A stretch of DNA of 64,000 nucleotides from Polyangiaceae bacterium (GTDB lineage: Bacteria > Myxococcota_A > Polyangia > Polyangiales > Polyangiaceae), in contig JAWKRG010000003.1 of assembly GCA_041389725.1 (NCBI GenBank), forward strand, positions 372,001-436,000. The letters run 5' to 3'. Position 1 is the stretch's first letter. Every line of letters begins with the position of its first letter. Under the pieces are notes generated by a model. That model worked only from the letters and a program-made list of their open reading frames with translations, did not search any database and was not told the DNA's origin. The translations under genes and the position numbers were made by a program. Shown piece by piece: positions 56,095 to 62,577 of this stretch.

Positions 56095-58029
56095 TCACTT
56101 TTTCATCGTGGGCGGAGGAAGCGGATCCGGGGGCGGGGGCGGGGGAGGCGGCGGTGGAGGCACTTTCTTGGTCATAGGCGGCGGGAGCGGGTCGGGGGGA
56201 GGAGGCGGCTTCGGTTTGACCGTGGGTGGCGGTGGCGGATCCGGCGGTGGAATCATCATGCCGGCGTCAGGCGGGGGCTCGGCGAAGCCGCTCTCGCTGC
56301 TTTCCACCACGAGGGGCTGCGAACCGCCCTCGCGCTCTTCGCGCAGGTTCGGCGGGGGCAGAGGGTCGGGTGGGGGCGGGGGCGCCAAGGGATCACACGC
56401 CAGGGGGGACAAGGCAATGGCTGCCGCGGCTGCTGTGGTCCAGCGGCCGACTCGCTGCGTGCGTGTGCGTGTGCCGCGGGCCGCTTCGAGAATCGCCTCG
56501 CTGGCCTCGGCGACCGCAGGTTCCAGCCGTCGATTCGCTGCAGTGACTCGTTCGGTGATCTCCGCGGTGAAGTCGTCGAATGCGGCAGCGGACAGGGAGC
56601 GCTCGGACTCGGCAAAGTCCAAAATCTCCGTCATGAAGTCGACGCAGTCGTGGTTGACGCGCTCGATGGTGGAAAGCGCCACGTTGCGCAAGCGCTTCGT
56701 CACCGCGCGGGGATAGAACTGCTGCAACAAGTGCAGGTAGTACCCTAGAGACAAGTTGGAGTTCATCAAGCCGTCGCAGCGGAAGTTGCGGTCGAGGAAG
56801 GCATGAGCGAACACCCGAAACGCGCGCTCCGCAGCGGGGTCTGAAATTTCGTAGTCCCAACCGAACACGTCGCCAACCAGGCGACCTTCGCGCTCCAGCT
56901 TCCGCATCAAGGGCGTACCTGGGTAGATCTCCGTGCGGCAGAAGTTCATCGGGATGTCGGCGTTGCGGCGCAAGAAGGCAAGGCTCTGTCGCAAAGAGGC
57001 TGCTCGCGTCTCGGGATCGAAGATCAGCATGTTGAAACAGGCGTAGACATCGATGCTGCGCAAGTAGTCCAAGGCGCGCTGGTTGGCGGCGATGTCGACG
57101 CCACGACCGAGGGTCTTCAGCCCCTGCACGCTTCCGGCCTCGATGCCGATGTAGATGCGCAACAGGCCGATTTCGCGCAAGACGCGGAACACGGCGTCGT
57201 CCAGGTCGTCGGGGCGAGCCTTGAGCACCAGCGCAACGTCATCGACCCCGCGGCGCTGCAAGGCGTCGCGCAACGCGGTCACGCGCTTCAAGTCGCGCGC
57301 GGCGTCGCGCGTGAAGAAGTCGTCGTCGTGAAACACGAGCATGCGCGCCCCGCGCTCGCGCCGCAGCTGCAGGATCTCCTCGGCGACATTGTCGGCGCTA
57401 CGCATTCGGTACTTCTCGCCGCCAGCGTCCTTGATGTAGGCATTGATGCAGCAGAACGTGCAATTCCCGTAACAGCCACGGCTGCCAACCATGAACGCGG
57501 CAGGGATGCCCATGTGCCGCTGTGGCTCACCGATCCGCTTGGGAAAGTGGATGGCGTCCAAGTCCGTCGCCAAGGCACGCGTTGCTTCCACGCGCACGTC
57601 GTCACCGGCGCGGTGAACGAGTCCGCCGATGCCATCCAGCGGTTTGCCGGCCTGCAGTCGCTCGACCAACTCGACCAGAGTCACCTCCCCCTCGTGCCGC
57701 ACGACGCTGTCGATGGCGGGGTAGCGCTCCATGACTTCGCGGAAAGCGAAGGTCGGAAAGTGGCCACCCACCGTCAGGTGCCCGCCATATCCGTCTTCGC
57801 GCAGTCGCTCGGCCAGATCTCCAAACTCCTCCGCGCGACGTTGGAACGTCATGCTGAGCCCAACGAGCCCCGGCCGCGTGCGGCGCACGGCATCGACGAC
57901 TTGCGCAATGTCAGCTGTCGCCGAGAACGGCGCCAAGTCCACTTCGTGCCCCGCAACCTCCAGCGCCGAAGCCAGATATCGCAAGGCCAGGTTTTCCTCG
58001 AGTTCGGAACCGACGAGCAATACGCGCAT
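56095..58029 (-). CDS. B12-binding radical SAM protein with membrane segment and proline-rich C-terminal tail
   Basis: Protein of 644 residues from the ATG at 58029, which has GGAGG 6 bases upstream. An N-terminal cobalamin-binding-type Rossmann domain (about 1-135) is followed by a radical SAM domain (about 175-400) with the CxxxCxxC iron-sulfur motif at Cys186, Cys190 and Cys193. A helical region follows (to about 520). The last 120 residues are unusual: a hydrophobic, lipobox-like stretch WTTAAAAAIALSPLAC, then 99 residues rich in proline with three copies of a PPPPDPLPPP unit, ending in TMKK. Substrate unknown. The gene follows the DAG-kinase-like gene by 63 bases on the same strand. Confidence 0.92.
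   Translation of the reverse strand: MRVLLVGSELEENLALRYLASALEVAGHEVDLAPFSATADIAQVVDAVRRTRPGLVGLSMTFQRRAEEFGDLAERLREDGYGGHLTVGGHFPTFAFREVMERYPAIDSVVRHEGEVTLVELVERLQAGKPLDGIGGLVHRAGDDVRVEATRALATDLDAIHFPKRIGEPQRHMGIPAAFMVGSRGCYGNCTFCCINAYIKDAGGEKYRMRSADNVAEEILQLRRERGARMLVFHDDDFFTRDAARDLKRVTALRDALQRRGVDDVALVLKARPDDLDDAVFRVLREIGLLRIYIGIEAGSVQGLKTLGRGVDIAANQRALDYLRSIDVYACFNMLIFDPETRAASLRQSLAFLRRNADIPMNFCRTEIYPGTPLMRKLEREGRLVGDVFGWDYEISDPAAERAFRVFAHAFLDRNFRCDGLMNSNLSLGYYLHLLQQFYPRAVTKRLRNVALSTIERVNHDCVDFMTEILDFAESERSLSAAAFDDFTAEITERVTAANRRLEPAVAEASEAILEAARGTRTRTQRVGRWTTAAAAAIALSPLACDPLAPPPPPDPLPPPNLREEREGGSQPLVVESSESGFAEPPPDAGMMIPPPDPPPPPTVKPKPPPPPDPLPPPMTKKVPPPPPPPPPPPDPLPPPTMKK
56098..56394 (-). 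repeat. Proline-rich repeat tail of the radical SAM protein
   Basis: Codes for 99 residues containing three PPPPDPLPPP units, each followed by a short polar segment (NLREE, MTKKV, TMKK), and a run of eleven prolines. The DNA has matching GGC/GGG/CGG-rich repeats. No stop codon or frame change separates it from the enzyme. Confidence 0.8.
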
Positions 58030-58092
58030 GGCAGCCTCCGAGTTCGGAGTCTGGGCGTCCCCTTGGGTTGCCCAAATGACTTCGGTCAAGGC

Positions 58093-59022
58093 TCAGAAAG
58101 CGGCCACGTGCAGCTGCGGCCCCGCTTGCACACCAATCTCGCTGGCGAAAAAGATGTCTCCGTCCAGCACCCAAGGACCCGGCCCCTCCGGAAACTGAAC
58201 GACAAAACCAGTGCACAGGTCATCGAATCCGCCCGCGCCGCGCAGCGGTCGCCCCAGCAACACTCTCGGTGCTTGAGGACCGAGCCGGCGAGGGTTCAGC
58301 GTCGACGCCACTAGATGTGGACGCCGCGGATCCTCTCCCGCGCGATGGGTGACCCACATGTGGAGCCCCAAGTCGCGCACTACGCTGCTCACCACTAGGC
58401 TGTAGCGTGCGGCCGGCAGGGGGTGCCCATCGACGGTGATGGTGCAGCGCAGCGGCTCTAGGATCGAGCGCGAGTAGCGATCCGCAACGAAAGACCCGAC
58501 GAAGGTTCGCGCGGCAATGCGCGCGGCGCGACGGTAGCCGTCTCCCCCGGCGGCGTAGTACTTCTCGAAGAAGCGCGCGACCAAGCCCGTTCCGAAGATG
58601 AAGCCAATGCGCGTTTGGTCGTCGTACACCACACGCAGCGTGGGCCACAGGCACTGCCGTCGCGGACGCTCTGCCCCGCAAGCGCGCGCCACGGTGTCGA
58701 GCAGCCCAGCGCGCTGGCCCCAGTTCCGCGGAACCGTGGCCACCGTACCGGCCGGGGCGACGACGAGTTGCGGCAGCGGCGTGTTGACGAAGGCTCGAAC
58801 CAACGCCGTGACCCCGGACATCAGCGTGCCGTCGCCGCCGCAAAGCACTACTCGCTCGGCGCCCCAGAGGCGCATCTCTTCGGCAGCGGCGTCCAGCTCG
58901 CTTTCGTGCTGGGTGAGCCACACCCGTGCCCTTCCGCCACTGCTCAGGCGCACCGCGGACGCCAGCTTTTCCTGGAGCCGAAACGCGCGCGCGTGGGGGT
59001 TGACGACGACGGCGGTCTTCAT
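58093..59022 (-). CDS. Diacylglycerol/sphingosine kinase-like lipid kinase
   Basis: Protein of 309 residues of the DAGK catalytic family (YegS/DgkB type), which phosphorylates lipid hydroxyls such as diacylglycerol. The nucleotide-binding loop GGDGT is at 62-66, preceded by the VVNPHAR start and followed by APAGTVATVPRNW where DAG kinases usually have a GTxNDFAR motif. The C-terminal beta-sandwich domain extends to the end. The ATG has no ribosome-binding site and lies only 20 bases from the divergent HEAT-repeat gene start. It is the first gene of a likely two-gene operon with the radical SAM gene. Confidence 0.88.
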   Translation of the reverse strand: MKTAVVVNPHARAFRLQEKLASAVRLSSGGRARVWLTQHESELDAAAEEMRLWGAERVVLCGGDGTLMSGVTALVRAFVNTPLPQLVVAPAGTVATVPRNWGQRAGLLDTVARACGAERPRRQCLWPTLRVVYDDQTRIGFIFGTGLVARFFEKYYAAGGDGYRRAARIAARTFVGSFVADRYSRSILEPLRCTITVDGHPLPAARYSLVVSSVVRDLGLHMWVTHRAGEDPRRPHLVASTLNPRRLGPQAPRVLLGRPLRGAGGFDDLCTGFVVQFPEGPGPWVLDGDIFFASEIGVQAGPQLHVAAF

Positions 59023-59042
59023 GTGCTATGAGCCGAGCCAAT

Positions 59043-60305
59043 ATGCGTAGGGCTGCCGTGCTGTCGGTCTTGTGCCTCGTTTGCGCGTGTGGGGGAAGCT
59101 CCGTCGTGCAGACAGCGTTGACCGGAGATCTTTCGACCCTGAAGCGCGAGGTGAAGTCCGCGCAAGACGGCGGAAAGCTGGACGACGCGACCGTGCGGGA
59201 TCTGGCCTATGCCGTCGCTTCTAGGGAGATTCGCTCCGCCAAAGGCGCCGGCGCGGCCGTTGCATTTCGCTCGCTGCGCAGTTGCGCGGGCGATTTGACT
59301 CGCGTCCTGGAGGACCGGGCAGACCGTGGTGACGACGTCGCAGCCGAAGCCACACTCATCCTGTACGAGCTCGGCAAGCGCAATGGCAAGCGACTGGTCG
59401 AACGCTATCGTGAAAGCGCCGCCGGGTCTTGGCGCGCCGTCGCCGCTCGCGCGGCGATTCTGCCCGAACACATGCTGCTGCGCCGGGAATTGATGCGAGA
59501 CCCGGACGAGCGCGTGCGTCGCGCGTCGCTGCAGGCGGCACTGGCGGCCCCGCTGACCGACGACACCGAGGCTTTGTTCGAAGCAGCACGCCTCGATCCA
59601 GATCCGATGAGCCGCAGCATCGCCATCCGCGCTCTTGGCGCGATTGGCGGGACGGACCGTGTCAACCGCTTGGATGACTTGTGGGCCAAGGCCGACGAGA
59701 CGACGCGAGTCACGCTGCTCGAAGCTTGGGCCATGCGCGCTTCCTTGGACGCCGGCGGGCGCGGCAAGCTCTTGCGCATCGCCGAAACCGAGCGCGGCAT
59801 TCCGGCGCTTTCGGCGGCAGCGGCGCTGACCCGTGGGCGTCGCCCCGAGTCCGACGTCGGTCAAGCCGTGCTCACGCGCGCCGTGCGGGACGGCACGCAG
59901 GCCGAGCGCCGCCTTGCGATTCGCTTGGTGGGCCTAGCGGACGCGGACGCTCGCAAGGCCGTCGACAAGGCGGCGGAGGACGAGGACAAAGACGTGCAGG
60001 TGATGGCCTGGGCGCGGCTTGCAGGTTTCTCCGACTCCCGGGCAAGTGCTGTCGCCAAGCTGGGCGGGCTCGCCAAGAAGGACGACGAGGTGGCGGTCCA
60101 GGCCCGAGCGGCCCTTTCAGCCGCTGGCGACCAGTCCATCGCGCCGAGTCTGACCACCATGTTGGGCGCCAAAGCCGCTCATGAGCGCCTGATCGCCGCC
60201 GAAGGGCTGGTGAACCTGGGCCGGACCGGCCAAGCCGCGACGGCGCTGGCCGACGACGACCCTTGGGTTCGGATGCGCGTCGCCTGCGTGATTCTGGGCC
60301 GCTGA
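59043..60305 (+). CDS. HEAT-repeat lipoprotein
   Basis: Lipoprotein of 420 residues with lipobox LVCAC (Cys16), started at the ATG at 59043; another in-frame ATG at 59028 would add 5 residues. The whole mature protein is alpha-helical with HEAT-like repeats (for example DPDERVRRASLQAAL, DPMSRSIAIRALGAIG, DKDVQVMAWARLAGF, DDPWVRMRVACVIL). HEAT repeats form solenoids for protein contacts. No ribosome-binding site is evident. It is divergent from the DAG-kinase-like gene and 56 bases upstream of the TRAP genes. Confidence 0.85.
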   Translation: MRRAAVLSVLCLVCACGGSSVVQTALTGDLSTLKREVKSAQDGGKLDDATVRDLAYAVASREIRSAKGAGAAVAFRSLRSCAGDLTRVLEDRADRGDDVAAEATLILYELGKRNGKRLVERYRESAAGSWRAVAARAAILPEHMLLRRELMRDPDERVRRASLQAALAAPLTDDTEALFEAARLDPDPMSRSIAIRALGAIGGTDRVNRLDDLWAKADETTRVTLLEAWAMRASLDAGGRGKLLRIAETERGIPALSAAAALTRGRRPESDVGQAVLTRAVRDGTQAERRLAIRLVGLADADARKAVDKAAEDEDKDVQVMAWARLAGFSDSRASAVAKLGGLAKKDDEVAVQARAALSAAGDQSIAPSLTTMLGAKAAHERLIAAEGLVNLGRTGQAATALADDDPWVRMRVACVILGR

Positions 60306-60324
60306 CCGGGCGAGCCGACAGGCG

Positions 60325-60353
60325 TTGAATTCAAGCCGGTTTACGGCTATTCC
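60325..60353 (+). promoter_or_regulatory. Candidate promoter of the TRAP gene cluster
   Basis: TTGAAT (60325-60330) and TATTCC (60348-60353) are separated by exactly 17 bases, 8 bases before the ATG at 60362. A GCCG/CGGC inverted repeat sits in the spacer. It would give a nearly leaderless message. Confidence 0.4.
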
Positions 60354-60361
60354 GGCGCACC

Positions 60362-61294
60362 ATGAAGTGGGAGAGCGGGATTCGGGCTGCGTTGCTTGTG
60401 GCAGCGCTGGGCACGTCGACGTCGGGTTGTCTGAAGAAGATGCTCCTCAATGGGCAGATCAAGGGCACGCGAGACGGGTCGGCGGCGGTCAACACGTTGC
60501 ACGACTACGAGATCGCGCGCGGCGCCGCGTATGCGGGCATGGCGCAGCTGGAGGGAATGCACAAGTTGGCCCCCGACAACACGGACGCACTGTTCATGTT
60601 GACGCGCGGATGGGCGGGTCTGTCTTTCGGTTTCAGCGAGGACGACTACGAAACCGCTTACGAGAAGGGCGACGAGATCATGTCGGAGTACCACATGCTC
60701 CGCGCTCGTGCTGGCTTCCTGCGTGCGCGCTACTACGGCATCGAGCTTCTAGGCCACCATGCGGAGGGCCTCACGGAGGCACGCCGCAATCAAGAAACCA
60801 TGCGCGCCTGGCTGACGGAGAACTTCACGGACAAGGAGCAGGCGGAGGATCTGCTTTGGGCGGGGTACGCCTGGGTCGGGCACGTGTCCGCGTCCAAGGA
60901 CGTTCCGGAGACGGTGGGCGAGCTCTTCGTGGGTGTGGAGATGGTCAAGCGCAGCGTGGAGCTGGACGACCAGATCGTATACGGCACTGGGTACACGATC
61001 CTGGGCGCCTACCACGCCCGGACCGCGATGGCCGAGCTCGACAAGGCGAAGGAGATGTTCGACAAGGCCGCGGCCGTGAACGGTGGCAAGTACCTGCCGA
61101 CCAAGCTCAACCTGGCTCAGCGCTACTACTGCTTCAAAGGCGACAAGGACGCCTACGTCCGCACCCTCAACGAGATCCTGGCCGCCGGGGACGACCTGCC
61201 CGAAGCGCGGCTGCAGAACGTGATCGCCAAGCGCCGCGCCCGCCGCTACCTGGGCAATAAGATCTGGCAGGAAGAGTGCGCTTTCCGCCTTTGA
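60362..61294 (+). CDS. tatT: TRAP transporter TatT-type TPR lipoprotein
   Basis: Lipoprotein of 310 residues, lipobox TSGC (Cys23). The mature part is a helical TPR-like protein matching the TRAP-associated T component (TatT) known from Treponema, which forms a trimer with a central pore and docks the substrate-binding protein TatP. Recognisable elements are the conserved LTRGWAGLSFGF segment near 80, YHMLRARAGFLRARYYG and the C-terminal GNKIWQEECAFRL. The gene for a DctP-type binding protein follows, as in the TatT-TatP pairs. Confidence 0.88.
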   Translation: MKWESGIRAALLVAALGTSTSGCLKKMLLNGQIKGTRDGSAAVNTLHDYEIARGAAYAGMAQLEGMHKLAPDNTDALFMLTRGWAGLSFGFSEDDYETAYEKGDEIMSEYHMLRARAGFLRARYYGIELLGHHAEGLTEARRNQETMRAWLTENFTDKEQAEDLLWAGYAWVGHVSASKDVPETVGELFVGVEMVKRSVELDDQIVYGTGYTILGAYHARTAMAELDKAKEMFDKAAAVNGGKYLPTKLNLAQRYYCFKGDKDAYVRTLNEILAAGDDLPEARLQNVIAKRRARRYLGNKIWQEECAFRL

Positions 61295-61381
61295 GATCGC
61301 GAAGTTCGGGCCCGGAGGGAGGGTCTGAACGCCTTTTCAGCAAGCGCGAGCAGGTATTTTCGCGTAATGGATTGAACGCTT

Positions 61382-61409
61382 CGGGGCCTAGCCCCGTCTC
61401 ACTGGGGCT
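61382..61409 (+). promoter_or_regulatory. Two overlapping, mutually exclusive hairpins in the tatP leader
   Basis: CGGGGC (61382-61387) can pair with GCCCCG (61391-61396); alternatively AGCCCC (61390-61395) can pair with GGGGCT (61404-61409). The two stems share one arm, so only one can form at a time. They lie about 55-80 bases before the tatP start and its GAGGAGG site. Confidence 0.45.
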
Positions 61410-61464
61410 GGGCAAGCTGCGCCCGCGAAACCCCCGGAAATTCAGTTCGAGGAGGATACAGAAC

Positions 61465-62448
61465 ATGTTTTCTAGGTTGATGGCGGCCTGCGTGGCGGCT
61501 GCTTTCTTGCTGTTGGGCACGGGCGGAGTCGCCCAAGCGGGCACCACCCTGAAGATGGCCACCCAGGCTCCTCCTCGGAGCGATTGGGGCAAAGTCTTCA
61601 AGACCTGGGCGAAGGCCGTCGACCAGAAGACCAAAGGTGAGGTCACGGTAGAGTGGCTGTGGAACGGCACGGCGGGCCCCGAAGGTGGCGTCGTAGGGAA
61701 GGTCGAGGCGGGACAGCTGGACGGTGCGGCGATCACGGCCGTTGGTCTTGCCTCCATCGACAAGCGTTTCCTTGCGCTGCAGATGCCGGGCGTCTTCAAG
61801 AACTGGGGACAGCTCGATCGGGCGCGCGAGAAGCTGGCTCCGGAGTTGATCGAAGCTGCGCAGAAGCACGGATTCCACCTCGCGGGCTTTGGTGACGTCG
61901 GTATCGGCCGCGTTTTCTCCAAAGGCTTCGCGGTCAAGGTACCGAGCGACCTGAAAGGCAAGCGCCCAGGCGCCATCGCCGAGGACGTCATCGCTCCCAA
62001 GGTCTACGAGGCGATTGGCGGCGTGACGGCAGTTCCCTCCAGCATCACGGGCTTCCTACCGAAGCTCAATGCCAAGGCCATCAACGTGATGAACACCCCC
62101 TCACTGGCGGCGGTGCTTCTGCAGTGGGCTTCTCGCCTCGACAACATGAACAGCAACGCGACCTACTTCGGCGTCGGCGCTGTCGTGATGAGTCAGAAGT
62201 CACTGGACAAGCTGCCCGCCGACAAGCGCGAGGTGGTGGCGGATACTGGCAAACAGGCGGCCAAGGCGCTCACCAAGCGCATTCGGCGCGCTGACGACAA
62301 GGCCTTCAATGGCTTGAAGAAGAAGATGACCGTGCACGACCCCACCGACGCCGAGAAGGCCGAGTGGAAGAAGGTCTTCGACAAGGCCTGTGGCCGCCTC
62401 AAGGGCGCGATCCCTGCGGGCGCGCTGAAGAAGGTCGGCGCCTGCTGA
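61465..62448 (+). CDS. tatP: TRAP transporter substrate-binding protein, DctP family (TatP)
   Basis: Periplasmic binding protein of 327 residues. A signal peptide is cleaved near AQAGTTLK. The mature protein has DctP-family features: LKMATQAPPRSDWGKVFKTWAKAV at the start, LDGAAITAVGL, GIGRVFSKGFAVKVPSDLKGKRPG and a VGAVVMSQKSLDKLPADKREV helix. Lack of a lipobox means it is soluble. GAGGAGG is 9 bases before the ATG, the best ribosome-binding site in this cluster. A strong terminator follows. Ligand unknown; TatP of Treponema is thought to carry a hydrophobic molecule. Confidence 0.92.
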   Translation: MFSRLMAACVAAAFLLLGTGGVAQAGTTLKMATQAPPRSDWGKVFKTWAKAVDQKTKGEVTVEWLWNGTAGPEGGVVGKVEAGQLDGAAITAVGLASIDKRFLALQMPGVFKNWGQLDRAREKLAPELIEAAQKHGFHLAGFGDVGIGRVFSKGFAVKVPSDLKGKRPGAIAEDVIAPKVYEAIGGVTAVPSSITGFLPKLNAKAINVMNTPSLAAVLLQWASRLDNMNSNATYFGVGAVVMSQKSLDKLPADKREVVADTGKQAAKALTKRIRRADDKAFNGLKKKMTVHDPTDAEKAEWKKVFDKACGRLKGAIPAGALKKVGAC

Positions 62449-62470
62449 TTGCACGAGCCCCGAACTGACG

Positions 62471-62508
62471 ACGGGCCGAGCCTCAGGGCTTGGCCCGTTC
62501 TCATTTTG
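62471..62508 (+). terminator. Strong Rho-independent terminator after tatP
   Basis: A 12-bp stem with one G-U pair (arms ACGGGCCGAGCC, 62471-62482, and GGCTTGGCCCGT, 62487-62498) closes a TCAG loop and is followed by TCTCATTTTG. It lies between the binding protein and permease genes. Confidence 0.82.
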
Positions 62509-62577
62509 TGCGGTCGAGGCGCGCAGGACTGCAAAATTCCAAGCGAATCCAGGGCAACTCGCGATAACGTGGGTCCG

